Shown here: piece by piece, positions 1 through 8,784 of the stretch
How the letters are laid out: each line of letters opens with the position of its first letter
Numbering within the stretch: the first letter of the stretch is position 1
From: Nitratireductor arenosus
Lineage (GTDB): Bacteria > Pseudomonadota > Alphaproteobacteria > Rhizobiales > Rhizobiaceae
DNA length: 64,000 nt
Reading direction: 5' to 3'
Assembly (NCBI RefSeq): GCF_009742725.1
Contig: NZ_WPHG01000003.1
Span: 496,001 to 560,000, forward strand
Notes under the pieces: generated by a model
The model's input: only the letters and a program-made list of their open reading frames with translations
Told to the model about the DNA's origin: nothing
Databases searched by the model: none
Program-made: the position numbers and the translations under genes

Positions 1-298
1 CACACAGCCTGTCCCAATACTCGTCCACCTCCGCCTGATCTGCGCACAGCATCTGCAAGGAGACGCTGTCATTGGGCGTGGCGCCGGGGTGGGCGCCGCC
101 GTTCAGGCAGATGACGCGATGGCCCTCGATGACGACTTCCGCCGTCAGGACCTGGCCTTCCTTCGTATAAGGCTCACCGCCGCCGGGCGCCCTGGTGATC
201 TCGCCGAGTTCCGTCGTGCGGAACACCGACGCGTAGAAGCGGGCGGCTTCCTCGGCCCGCGACTCGAACCACAGCCAGGTGCTGATCTTGCTTTCCAT
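1..298 (-). CDS. VOC (PhnB/glyoxalase-fold) family protein, 3'-truncated by window edge
   Basis: The protein begins MESKISTWLWFES and continues with an AARFYASVF segment, typical of the PhnB-like (3-demethylubiquinone-9 3-methyltransferase-like) branch of the vicinal oxygen chelate fold. About 99 residues are visible; the C-terminus lies beyond base 1. The ATG at 298 is preceded by GGGAGAG at a good distance. The next gene upstream is another VOC-fold protein on the same strand, 23 bases away, so the two are probably co-transcribed. Members of this branch often lack a known substrate, so no reaction is assigned. Confidence 0.85.
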   Translation of the reverse strand, partial: MESKISTWLWFESRAEEAARFYASVFRTTELGEITRAPGGGEPYTKEGQVLTAEVVIEGHRVICLNGGAHPGATPNDSVSLQMLCADQAEVDEYWDRLC

Positions 299-321
299 GT
301 CGCTCTCCCATTTCCGTCCGT

Positions 322-732
322 TCATGTCTGCGCGCAATTGATCATCCACGCCGTGCCGTAGCGGTCTTTCACCATGCCGAACTTTTTTGCCCAGAATGTT
401 GGTTCAAGGGGCATGGTCACCGTGCCGCCGTCGGCGAACGCGTCGAAGATTTTTTCGGCGCGCGCCTCGTCCTCGATCTGGATCGAGATCGACACGCCCT
501 GCTGCTCGGCCGGTCCGAATTCCGGCGGCGTATCCGCGCCCATCAGCTCGCCCGCCTCGGTGACGAGATGGGCGTTGAGGATCTTGTCCTGCCATCCGGC
601 CGAGACCTGGCTGCCGGCCGGCGTCTCGGCGTGGCTGATCATCGCTTCGATCCGACCGTCGAGCACCTTGGCATAGAATTCGAACGCCTCGCGGCAGCGG
701 CCGTCGAAGGAAAGGTAGGGAACGAATTTCAT
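322..732 (-). CDS. VOC family protein (PhnB-like)
   Basis: A 136-residue protein starting MKFVPYLSFDGRCREAFEFY, the usual opening of PhnB-like VOC proteins, and ending with the family's FGMVKDRYGTAWMIN block. The length is normal for a single VOC protomer made of two beta-alpha-beta-beta-beta halves. I chose the ATG at 732 because AAAGGA lies seven bases upstream and family homology begins there; an extension to 816 would add an unrelated basic leader. It sits directly upstream of a second VOC gene on the same strand. PhnB-like proteins are usually annotated from fold only; no enzymatic activity can be claimed. Confidence 0.9.
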   Translation of the reverse strand: MKFVPYLSFDGRCREAFEFYAKVLDGRIEAMISHAETPAGSQVSAGWQDKILNAHLVTEAGELMGADTPPEFGPAEQQGVSISIQIEDEARAEKIFDAFADGGTVTMPLEPTFWAKKFGMVKDRYGTAWMINCAQT

Positions 733-1001
733 TGTATGGTCCTTTTTCGTTGCTGGTCGTGGGGCGTGCCCGATTTCGTGTAAAAGCCGCGCCCGTAAGC
801 GGGCTTTCATGGTCACGACGAACGAAGCGAAGGCGTTTCGACAGGTTTCGAATATTTTTCTGCCATCGGCGCTGCCGGAGATCGGAGTTCTGCCCGATGT
901 CGGCGGATTTGTCGCTCTTGGCCGGACCGACGATCTGCCTTATCTCAAGGCGCACGACCTCGGGCCGACGGTCTCAGGCCACAGCGAACGCGAGAGATGT
1001 C

Positions 1002-2150
1002 ATGAGCGTCACAAAACAAACCGTTCTGGAGACCTTGCGCTCCATCAAGGGCCCCGATTTCGAGGGCGACATCGTTTCGCTGGGACTGGTCTCGGAGATA
1101 TTCGTCGCCGACGGCAAGGTGTTTTTTTCCATCACCGTTCCCGCCGAGCGGGCCCAGCAGCTCGAACCGTTGCGCGCTGCCGCCGAGCGCGCCGTGAAGG
1201 CGATGCCCGGTGTGACCGGAGCCGTGGTCGCGCTGACCGCCGAACGCAAGGGTGGCGGCATGGAGCGCGCGCCGGCCCCGCGCCCGGCCGCGCAGCCGCA
1301 GCGCTCCGCGCCAGCGCCGCAGGGCGCGCCAGCGGGTCGCCAGCCCGGCAAGCGCGAGGTTCCCGGCATTGGCGCCATCATCGCGGTCGCATCGGGCAAG
1401 GGCGGTGTCGGCAAGTCGACCACCGCCGTGAACCTGGCGCTCGCCCTTAAGGCGGCCGGCAAGCGTGTCGGCCTGCTCGATGCCGACATTTACGGGCCGT
1501 CCATGCCACGCCTGCTGGGCATTTCCGGTAAGCCCGAGACCATCGACGGCAAGATCCTGAAGCCGATGGAGAAATACGGCCTCAAGGTGATGTCGATCGG
1601 CTTCCTCGTCGAGGAGGAGACGCCGATGATCTGGCGCGGCCCGATGGTGGTGTCGGCACTGACCCAGATGTTGCGCGAGGTCGCCTGGGGCGAACTCGAC
1701 ATCCTGGTGGTCGACATGCCGCCTGGCACCGGTGACGCGCAGCTTACCATGGCCCAGCAGGTGCCGCTGGCCGGCGCCGTCATCGTCTCGACACCGCAGG
1801 ACCTTGCCTTGATCGACGCCCGCAAGGGGTTGAACATGTTCCGCCGGGTCGACGTTCCGGTGCTCGGCATCGTCGAGAACATGAGCTATTTCATCGCGCC
1901 CGACACCGGCAAGCGTTACGACATTTTCGGTCATGGCGGCGCCGAGGCGGAGGCCGGCCGGCTCGGCGTTCCCTTTCTTGGCGCCGTGCCGCTGGAAATG
2001 GCGATCCGCGAAACTTCCGACGCCGGCACGCCGGTGGTCGCCTCCGATCCGCAGGGCGCGCATGCCGAAAAATACCGCGCGATCGCCGAAGCCGCCCTGG
2101 CCGGCCTGAGCGCCGAAACCCCGTCGGCGCCGGATATCGTCTACGACTAG
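1002..2150 (+). CDS. mrp: Mrp/NBP35 family Fe-S cluster carrier ATPase
   Basis: A 382-residue protein of the Mrp/ApbC type, a cytosolic P-loop ATPase that binds and transfers iron-sulfur clusters. Residues 1-85 form an MIP18-like (DUF59) domain. A Pro/Ala-rich linker (about 86-120) follows, then the ATPase domain with the deviant Walker A SGKGGVGKST at 131-140 and a DADIYGPSMP switch segment. The C-terminal region reads VENMSYFIAPDTGKRYDIFG, where many homologues have a CxxC pair that bridges the cluster; both cysteines are absent here, as I recall for many alphaproteobacterial Mrp proteins. The ATG at 1002 follows GAGAG and starts the MIP18 domain exactly. It is probably monocistronic. Confidence 0.95.
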   Translation: MSVTKQTVLETLRSIKGPDFEGDIVSLGLVSEIFVADGKVFFSITVPAERAQQLEPLRAAAERAVKAMPGVTGAVVALTAERKGGGMERAPAPRPAAQPQRSAPAPQGAPAGRQPGKREVPGIGAIIAVASGKGGVGKSTTAVNLALALKAAGKRVGLLDADIYGPSMPRLLGISGKPETIDGKILKPMEKYGLKVMSIGFLVEEETPMIWRGPMVVSALTQMLREVAWGELDILVVDMPPGTGDAQLTMAQQVPLAGAVIVSTPQDLALIDARKGLNMFRRVDVPVLGIVENMSYFIAPDTGKRYDIFGHGGAEAEAGRLGVPFLGAVPLEMAIRETSDAGTPVVASDPQGAHAEKYRAIAEAALAGLSAETPSAPDIVYD

Positions 2151-2223
2151 ACGGCCCGTTTGCGCCCGCCCGGCGGTTCGGGACATCCGCGGTGGAATCG
2201 CGCAATAGGATTTGCTAATCAAA

Positions 2224-2252
2224 CACTACGTCGTCCTCTCGGACGCGTAGTG
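2224..2252. promoter_or_regulatory. Hairpin between mrp and the adenylate cyclase gene
   Basis: CACTACG (2224-2230), a bulged T, CGTCC (2232-2236), loop TCTC, GGACG (2241-2245), CGTAGTG (2246-2252): twelve paired bases. There is no run of T after it, so a classical terminator is not certain; it may be a leader structure for the cyclase gene or an mrp 3' end. Confidence 0.5.
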
Positions 2253-2374
2253 GGGCGCATATGATTGTTCGTTTTTCTGGCAGGCCGCGCACGGCGCCAC
2301 CTGCCGAACGTGAGGAGCATGCGGCGGGCGTGTCCGTCGTTTCCGACCACGCGGCCGCGATCGGGGGGGCGTGA

Positions 2375-4213
2375 GTGCCGGGCCGGCAGTTCACGCGGCA
2401 GGTGGCGACGATCGTGTCGATCGACGCGGCCGGATTTTCGCGCCTCATGGGCATGGATGACGAGGCTGCCGTTGCCACCTTCGAGGGCCATCGCGACATC
2501 ATCCGCGACTGCTGCGCGAGCCATGGCGGCCGCATGTTCGGACCCGCCGGCGACAGCATGATGGCCGAATTCGGCGCACCCGTCGACGCACTGCTTGCCG
2601 CGATCGAGTTCCAAGCTCTAATCACCCGAGCCAACCTGGATGTTCCCGAGGCTGGGCGCATGGCTTTCCGCGCCGGCATCAATACCGGCCAGGTGATTGT
2701 CCGCGACGAAAGCCTCTATGGCGACGACGTCAACATCGCCGCGCGGCTGCAGGAGATCGCGCCCGAGGGCGGCGTGGTGGTTTCGGAGACCAGCTGGCAT
2801 CATCTGCGCGGCGTGGCCGCGGCCCGCTTCACCGATCTGGGCGTGCAGGACTTTCACAATATCCTGCTTCCGGTGCGGGCCTTCCGCGTCGAGCGGCCCG
2901 GGTCCGGTGAGGCCGGCGAGACCGACCGGGGCTTGGAGACCCTTCCGGCAGCGGCGTTCTCTTTTTTTCGCGCCGACGGCAAGGGCGGTCCGCCGGCGGT
3001 TGCGGTGCTGCCGTTCCGCATCGAAGGCGCCGCCCCGGAGATCGGCTACATGGCCGAGGGCATGGCCGAGGATATCGTCGTCGGCCTGTCGAACACGCGC
3101 TGGCTGCCGGTCATTTCGATGAACTCCAGCCTGCAATTCAGGGACGAGGCGGTATCGTCCGAGGCGGCCGGCCGGGCGCTTGGCGCCCGTTACGTCGTGA
3201 CCGGAAGGATCGCGCGCGCCGGCGACATGCTGCGTGTGCGCGTCGCGCTCGACGACGCCTCGACCAATCGCACCATCTGGTCACGCGGGTATGACCGCGA
3301 GCTTGCCGACATGTTCGCCATGCAGGCCGAGATCGGCAACGAGATCGTCGCCATGCTGGAAAAGGAGGTCGACCGCGTCGAACAGGCGCGCACTTTCCGT
3401 ATTCCCTGGGAAGGGCTGGAGAGTTGGCAGCTCGTGCGCCGCGGACGATGGCACATGCAGCGCCGCACGCGCGAGGATACCGCGCTGGCGCTCGACTTCT
3501 TCGAGAAGGCGCATGAGCGCGATCAGAACGCCAGCACTGTGCTGAACGAACTCGCCTGGTGGTATTTCTGGCGCTCCTGGCTGAATTTCGGCGATGGCGG
3601 CGAGTATCGCGAGGATCTGGCCCGGGTCGAGGATTATTCGCGCAAGGCGCTCTACATGGACAGCCAGGACGCGCGCCCGCACGCCCATCTGGGCATCGTC
3701 GACATCATGCTGGCACGGCCGGCCTCCGCGCTCGAGCATCTGTCGGAGGCGCTGCGCATCAATCCCAGCTTCGCCTTCGCGCGTTCGGCCATGGGCAGCG
3801 CGCATCTGCTTCTGGGCGAACAGAAGCGCGCGATCCCGCTTTTTCTCGACGCCGATCGGTTGAGCCCGTTCGATCTTTACCGCTTTCACAATCTCGGCGA
3901 GCTTGCCGCCGCCTATTGCTTCGACGAGGATTGGCGCGCGGCTGCGACCACGGCCGAACGCTCCCTGTCGCTGGCGCCGTCCTACTGGTATGCGCGCTTC
4001 CTGAAGATCGTGGCGCTGGGCGCGCTGGGCGAACGGTCCGCCGCGACGGCGGAAAACGCGATCCTGTTTGCCCGTCATCCGCAATTTTCGACCACGCGCG
4101 TGGAATGGATTCCCTATAGCCGGCCCGAACTCAACCGGTCCCTGATCGGGGCTTACGAGCGCGCGGTCGGATCGGCCAATACAGCCGCGCGGCGGGAGAG
4201 GGTAGAGCGGTAG
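2375..4213 (+). CDS. Class III adenylate/guanylate cyclase with TolB-like and TPR regions
   Basis: A 612-residue protein. Residues about 8-170 are a class III nucleotide cyclase domain with the two metal-binding aspartates visible at D17 (in VSIDAAGFS) and D60 (in AGDSMMAEF) and a GDDVNIAARLQ segment. Residues about 205-330 resemble the TolB-N/FlgO-like module found in many alphaproteobacterial cyclases (AVLPF, then VTGRIARAGDMLRVRVALDD). The remainder is helical TPR repeats. This cyclase-TolB-TPR architecture is common in Rhizobiales, where it is thought to make cAMP from ATP in the cytoplasm. There is no transmembrane segment. The start is a GTG at 2375 behind a G-rich stretch. A Crp-family regulator with a cyclic-nucleotide-type pocket lies about 5 kb downstream. 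Confidence 0.9.
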   Translation: MPGRQFTRQVATIVSIDAAGFSRLMGMDDEAAVATFEGHRDIIRDCCASHGGRMFGPAGDSMMAEFGAPVDALLAAIEFQALITRANLDVPEAGRMAFRAGINTGQVIVRDESLYGDDVNIAARLQEIAPEGGVVVSETSWHHLRGVAAARFTDLGVQDFHNILLPVRAFRVERPGSGEAGETDRGLETLPAAAFSFFRADGKGGPPAVAVLPFRIEGAAPEIGYMAEGMAEDIVVGLSNTRWLPVISMNSSLQFRDEAVSSEAAGRALGARYVVTGRIARAGDMLRVRVALDDASTNRTIWSRGYDRELADMFAMQAEIGNEIVAMLEKEVDRVEQARTFRIPWEGLESWQLVRRGRWHMQRRTREDTALALDFFEKAHERDQNASTVLNELAWWYFWRSWLNFGDGGEYREDLARVEDYSRKALYMDSQDARPHAHLGIVDIMLARPASALEHLSEALRINPSFAFARSAMGSAHLLLGEQKRAIPLFLDADRLSPFDLYRFHNLGELAAAYCFDEDWRAAATTAERSLSLAPSYWYARFLKIVALGALGERSAATAENAILFARHPQFSTTRVEWIPYSRPELNRSLIGAYERAVGSANTAARRERVER

Positions 4214-4268
4214 ACGGCGGGCGCTGTGTGAAGCGCGTCACTTACAGGGGCGCGGCGCTATCCCACTG

Positions 4269-4500
4269 CTAGAGCGGTTCCTCTTTAACTGGAAGCGGTT
4301 TGATGGAAAATCCGTCCAAGCCGGGAGCGTCCATAGTGTTGATATCGCCCGTCAAACCGCAATCACCCGACCTTGGTCTTTCCCGTCCTGGACGGCGTCG
4401 CGCCCGGCTCACGGTGCCTGCACCGCATCGCCACGCGCTCCTGGCCGGACCGCGAAATCCCGGCGGTCAAACGATTCCAGTTAACGAGGAACGGCTCTAG
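4269..4500. repeat. MITE-like element, copy A, with 34-35 bp terminal inverted repeats
   Basis: The left end (4269-4303) begins CTAGAGCGGTTCCTC and the right end (4467-4500), read on the other strand, begins CTAGAGCCGTTCCTCGTTAA. The two ends are inverted copies with a few mismatches. The 160-base interior has no convincing coding sequence. The interior block at about 4325-4386 (core CAAACCGCAATC) recurs in a second element at 34424-34618 in the same relation to its CTAGAGC end, so this is a dispersed repeat. The right end stops 25 bases before the ATG of the P450-peroxidase gene. Confidence 0.8.
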
Positions 4501-4525
4501 AGCGCGGCAGTTTGCGGGAAACGGA

Positions 4526-7500
4526 ATGTTTCGGACAAAATATCATGACGGCGTGAGGGCGGCGCGGGCCGCACAGCGCCCGGTTTCCGAGATGCCCCCC
4601 TTCGATCCGGAGCGCTTGCGCAGCTCCGGCCTGATTGCGCGGGCGGTTTCGGCATTTCTGGAGAATCCGCGACCGGCCACCCGTTTTTTCCGCCGCTACT
4701 GGCCGATCCTTTCGCTCGGCAAGACCGTCATCGTGTTCAAGAACGCGGACGTGCGCGAGGTCCTGGAACGCCAGGAGGATTTCGAAACGCCGTTCGGCCC
4801 CGAGATGGAGGAAATGGCGGGCGGCGCCAATTTTGTCCTCGGCATGCAGGACGGCGGCGAGTACAGGCGCATCAAGTCGGCGCTTTTGTCGGCCTTTCCG
4901 CCGTCGGAGATCGAGACGGTTGTGCGCCCGATCGCGGCCCGCCATAGCGCCGGGATCATGCGCGGCGCCGTGCCCGGCTTCGATGCCGTCGACCGGATGC
5001 TGAAAACCGTGCCGGTGCGTATCTGCCGCGACTATTTCGGCATGGTGATCGAGGACGAGCTCGCTTTCGCCGACTGGGCGATCGCGTTGTCGTCGCTGTT
5101 CTTCGCCGACCCGACCGGCAACGCCAAGACCCGCGAGCTCGCCGTCGTGGCATCCGAACGCATGCTGGCGACCATCGACCGCTCGCTGGCACGCGTGCGG
5201 GCCGGCTTCGGCAAGAGCGACACGCCGCTCGCCCGGCTCGTCGCCATCCGCGCCGCCGATCCCGCAGCGCTCGGCGAAGACGAGATCCGCTCGGTGATGA
5301 TGGGCATGATCGCCGGGTTTACGCCGACCAATCTGCTTGCGGCCGGCAACGCGCTCGATGTCGTCTTGACGATGCCGGAGGCGCGCGCGGCGGTCGAGGC
5401 AGCGCTTGCCGCCGGCGATGACGCCGCGCTGACCCGCGCCATCGACGAGGCGATGCGTTTCAAGCCGATCAATCCCGGTCCGTTTCGCTACGTGCCGCGC
5501 GACACCGTACTGGCCAAGGGCACCGGGCGGCAAAAGACGCTCAAGGCGGGCACCACGGTCTGGCCCTGGACCTTGTCGGCGATGTTCGACGCCGACGACG
5601 TCAAGCAGCCGGAACGGTTCGATCCCGATCGGCCGCAGCGCAATTCGCTGGTGTTCGGGCACGGCATCCATTGGTGCGTCGGTGCGGCTCTGGCGAGGGT
5701 CCAGATCGGCGAGGCTTTCCGCGCGCTGTTTTCCAAACCGGGCCTGCGACGGGCAGCGGGCGCGCCGGGCCGGCTTGCCCGTCGCGGCGCCTTTCCCGAA
5801 AGCCTGTGCGTGGACTTCGACGTGTCTGCCGAAGTACGCGCGGTCGGGCACTCATTCGTCACCATCGCCGTACCGGTCGCCGGCACCGTCGCCCCGGCGC
5901 GGCTGCGCGCCATGGTCGAGGCGCTCGGCAATCCCGCCGATAGCGCAATTCGCGCAGCGTTTGACGCCACCGGGCTGGTGCATTTCGCCAGCCTGTCGGT
6001 GATCGGCAAGGCCGATCAGGCCACCGAGCGCCCGGACGACCCCAAACATCTGGTGTTCGAATTTTCCGCCGACGGAGACCAGAAAACCGCGATCGCGGCC
6101 GTTGCCGATGGAGCTGGTCCATGGCTGCGGCCGGTCTTCGAGGCGGCCGGCGCGCTCGACAAAGAAGGGGATTTCGCCGCCCTGCTGCACCGACATGCCC
6201 TGGCGGTCTCGCCAGCGCCCGGCGATGTCGCCGGGCTGTGCTTCACCGGTACGCCCGGCCATTCGGTGCGCCGCATCCTGGCAGAGGAAGAGCTCTGCGC
6301 GGAGGCGAACGAGATCGTCTGCGCCCAGCCCGCGGACGCCGGCGACAGCGCGCTCGACCGTCTCGACACCGTGCGGCGGGCATTGGCCGACAAGGGCGGT
6401 TACGACTGGGCCTTCCAGGCTGCGCCGAGCGGCCTCGACGCGCCGGCCGGCGATGTCTGGGACATGGTGCGCAAGACCGTGTCGGCGCCGCGCCTGCTCG
6501 CCGGTATTGCCGCCGTGTTCGGCATTCTTTCCGCCTGTATCCTGTTTTTTGCTTTCGAGGCCCCGTTCGACGGCGTTTTGCGGGGTTTCTTTTCCGTCCT
6601 AGCCGCGTTGCTTCTCGGCCTCCTGGCGCTGTGCGCGCTGGTCGGTCTGCCGGCCGCGATTGTCTATTGGCGTTTCCGCCGCCTGGAGCGGGAACCGCAG
6701 ATCGAGGCCGGGCCGCTGCCGCCCGACCGGTTCGAGGCGATAACGGCACGCGAGGACCATGGCGTGCAGAACCATCTCGCCGCGATCTCGGTGATGAAAC
6801 CCGGCCGCCTGCGCCGGCTCGCGCTGCGACTCGCCTTCTTCACCATCCTCCAGTTCGTGCGGCATGTGTTCGCGCCGGGACGGCTCGCCGATATCGGCTC
6901 GATCCACTACGCGCGCTGGGTGCTACTTCCGGGCACCGACAAGCTGCTGTTCTTCAGCAATTACGGCGGCAGCTGGGGCAGCTATCTGGAGGATTTCATC
7001 ACCAAGGCGGCGAAGGGGCTGACGGGGGTGTGGAGCAATACGGCCGGATTTCCAAAGGCAAGAAATCTGTTCTTCGACGGCGCGACCGACGGCGACCGCT
7101 TCAAACTGTGGGCGCGGGCCCAGCAGATCCCAACCCTGTTCTGGTATTCGGCCTATCCGGCGCTCAATACCGGCGCGATCCGCCGCAACGCCGCGATAAG
7201 ACGGGGTCTGGCGACGGCCCGCACCGACAGCGAGGCCGCGGCCTGGCTGGCCCTTTTCGGCTCCAAGCCGCGGACCGCCGGCGGGTTGGAGACCGAGGAT
7301 ATCCAGTCGATCCTGTTCGGCGGCATGGGGCGGCTTGCCGAAGCCCGTATGGTGGCGCTGCGCATGCCCGAGCATATGCCCCGCGCGGCGCGGCGCGATT
7401 GGCTCGACCATCTGGTGCACAGCACCGCCTTCGGCGGTATCGAGCCGACCGAGGCGGCGATGGTGAGCGCTTTCGCCCCGGGCGGCCTGGTCAAGCTCGG

Positions 7501-8713
7501 CCTGTCCGGGCTCGACGGCGGGCTGCCGGGCTCTTTCCCGACGACCTTTCGGCATGGCATGGCCGACCCGCATCAAAACCGGGTGCTGGGCGATGTCGGC
7601 GACAATGCGCCGGAGCACTGGGAATGGGGCAATGCCGACGAGCCCGTCGACGCGGTGCTGGTGCTTTATGCCGACACGCGGCAACGGTTGGAGAAAAATG
7701 TCGACGCGCTGGCGAACCTATCGGCGGCGGCCGGCATGGAGACGGTCGCCAGCCTGCCGCTCACGATCGAGCGCGACGTCAGGGGCAAGCCGATCGAGCA
7801 TTTCGGCTTCCGCGACGGCATCTCCCAGCCGGTGATCGCCGGCACGCCGCGCGCGCTGCGCGCTGCTGCCGCCCAGCACCGGATAGCGGCGGGCGAATTC
7901 GTTCTCGGCTATCCCGACGAGCTCGGCCGGCTGCCGCCATCGCCGATGCTTGGCGCGGGGCTGGACGCACGCGGCCGCCTGTCGGGTCGCGACCGCGCGG
8001 CCAGCGCCGGCGAGGATCCGCAATGGCGCGATTTCGGCCGCAACGGTTCGTTTCTCGTCATCCGCCAATTGGCCCAGAATGTCGGCGCGTTCGAGAAATT
8101 CTGCCGCGATACAGCGCGCGCGCTCGGCCGCACCGAGATCGCCGGCCGGCCGGCGCCAGAATGGGTCGGCGCGAAGATGCTCGGCCGCTGGAAGGACGGC
8201 ACCTCGCTGATCGGCCATCCGGAATGGCGCGCCGGGCAGGAGCCAGATAACGATTTTCTGTTTGCCAGCGACGACGCGCAGGGACGCCAGTGCCCGTTCG
8301 GAGCGCATATACGCCGTTCCAACCCGCGCGATTCGCTGGGCGCGAAGCCGGAAACGCAAATCCAGATTTCCAAGCGTCACCGCATCCTGCGGATCGGCCG
8401 TACTTACGCCAGACAGGCCAAAGGCGGTAAAAAAGCCGAAAAGGGCATGGTGTTCATGTGCCTCAACGCCGATATCGAGCGCCAGTTCGCCTTCGTCCAG
8501 CAGACCTGGGTAAACAATCGCGGTTTCGAGAGCCTGCGCGGGGAAGCCGATCCGCTCGTCGGCAACGTGGCTGGCGAAGGCTGTTTCACGGTCGCCGGGC
8601 CGGAAGGCCCGCTGCGGCTGAAAGGGTTGAGCGCATTCGTCACGCTACGCGGCGGCGGTTATTTCTTCGTGCCGAGCAGGCGGGCGCTGCGCTATCTGCG
8701 TTCACAGTCATAG
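4526..8713 (+). CDS. Cytochrome P450 - transmembrane - Dyp-type peroxidase fusion protein
   Basis: One uninterrupted 1395-residue frame with two heme-enzyme domains. Residues about 30-440 are a P450: ExxR at E308-R311 and the heme-ligand loop FGHGIHWCVG with Cys384. Residues about 450-650 are a poorly defined alpha/beta region; two membrane helices follow (about 657-677 and 688-715). Residues about 740-960 form a second conserved region (SIHYARWVLL, then LLFFSNYGGSWGSYL). The C-terminal part is a DyP-type peroxidase with the GFRDG motif (distal Asp1097), CPFGAH with proximal His1261, and HRILR supplying the likely distal arginine. The P450 I-helix reads AGFTPTN (263-269) and lacks the usual acid-alcohol pair of monooxygenases. 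I chose the ATG at 4526; an ATG at 4592 is also possible, and upstream in-frame sequence belongs to the repeat. The reaction is unknown; peroxide- or lipid-peroxide-driven chemistry is an inference. Confidence 0.92.
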   Translation: MFRTKYHDGVRAARAAQRPVSEMPPFDPERLRSSGLIARAVSAFLENPRPATRFFRRYWPILSLGKTVIVFKNADVREVLERQEDFETPFGPEMEEMAGGANFVLGMQDGGEYRRIKSALLSAFPPSEIETVVRPIAARHSAGIMRGAVPGFDAVDRMLKTVPVRICRDYFGMVIEDELAFADWAIALSSLFFADPTGNAKTRELAVVASERMLATIDRSLARVRAGFGKSDTPLARLVAIRAADPAALGEDEIRSVMMGMIAGFTPTNLLAAGNALDVVLTMPEARAAVEAALAAGDDAALTRAIDEAMRFKPINPGPFRYVPRDTVLAKGTGRQKTLKAGTTVWPWTLSAMFDADDVKQPERFDPDRPQRNSLVFGHGIHWCVGAALARVQIGEAFRALFSKPGLRRAAGAPGRLARRGAFPESLCVDFDVSAEVRAVGHSFVTIAVPVAGTVAPARLRAMVEALGNPADSAIRAAFDATGLVHFASLSVIGKADQATERPDDPKHLVFEFSADGDQKTAIAAVADGAGPWLRPVFEAAGALDKEGDFAALLHRHALAVSPAPGDVAGLCFTGTPGHSVRRILAEEELCAEANEIVCAQPADAGDSALDRLDTVRRALADKGGYDWAFQAAPSGLDAPAGDVWDMVRKTVSAPRLLAGIAAVFGILSACILFFAFEAPFDGVLRGFFSVLAALLLGLLALCALVGLPAAIVYWRFRRLEREPQIEAGPLPPDRFEAITAREDHGVQNHLAAISVMKPGRLRRLALRLAFFTILQFVRHVFAPGRLADIGSIHYARWVLLPGTDKLLFFSNYGGSWGSYLEDFITKAAKGLTGVWSNTAGFPKARNLFFDGATDGDRFKLWARAQQIPTLFWYSAYPALNTGAIRRNAAIRRGLATARTDSEAAAWLALFGSKPRTAGGLETEDIQSILFGGMGRLAEARMVALRMPEHMPRAARRDWLDHLVHSTAFGGIEPTEAAMVSAFAPGGLVKLGLSGLDGGLPGSFPTTFRHGMADPHQNRVLGDVGDNAPEHWEWGNADEPVDAVLVLYADTRQRLEKNVDALANLSAAAGMETVASLPLTIERDVRGKPIEHFGFRDGISQPVIAGTPRALRAAAAQHRIAAGEFVLGYPDELGRLPPSPMLGAGLDARGRLSGRDRAASAGEDPQWRDFGRNGSFLVIRQLAQNVGAFEKFCRDTARALGRTEIAGRPAPEWVGAKMLGRWKDGTSLIGHPEWRAGQEPDNDFLFASDDAQGRQCPFGAHIRRSNPRDSLGAKPETQIQISKRHRILRIGRTYARQAKGGKKAEKGMVFMCLNADIERQFAFVQQTWVNNRGFESLRGEADPLVGNVAGEGCFTVAGPEGPLRLKGLSAFVTLRGGGYFFVPSRRALRYLRSQS

Positions 8714-8784
8714 AACCGTCCACTCCGCTGCCGGGGAGCGTCAGCCGCCGGGCGCGCGCCTTGATTATGCGCCGGGGCTCCGCG

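Noticed and set aside
790-806. GCCCG-TAAG-CGGGC-TTT hairpin upstream of mrp as a terminator
   Set aside because: No gene ends there on the plus strand and the stem is only five pairs.
732-1001. In-frame upstream extension of mrp by 90 codons
   Set aside because: The extra residues are basic and unlike any Mrp protein; the MIP18-like domain begins exactly at the ATG at 1002.
945-2222. Long antisense open frame across mrp; similar ones at 4481-5851 and 49408-52089
   Set aside because: High-GC shadow frames opposite well-supported genes, with His/Arg/Gly-rich nonsense composition.
4300-4500. Short open frame inside repeat copy A, and a similar one at 34393-34587 in copy B
   Set aside because: When the two repeats are aligned the frames do not correspond, so the open frames are by-products of high GC content.
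4373-4525. In-frame upstream extension of the P450-peroxidase gene
   Set aside because: It lies inside the right half of repeat copy A, has no P450 similarity and no good ribosome site.
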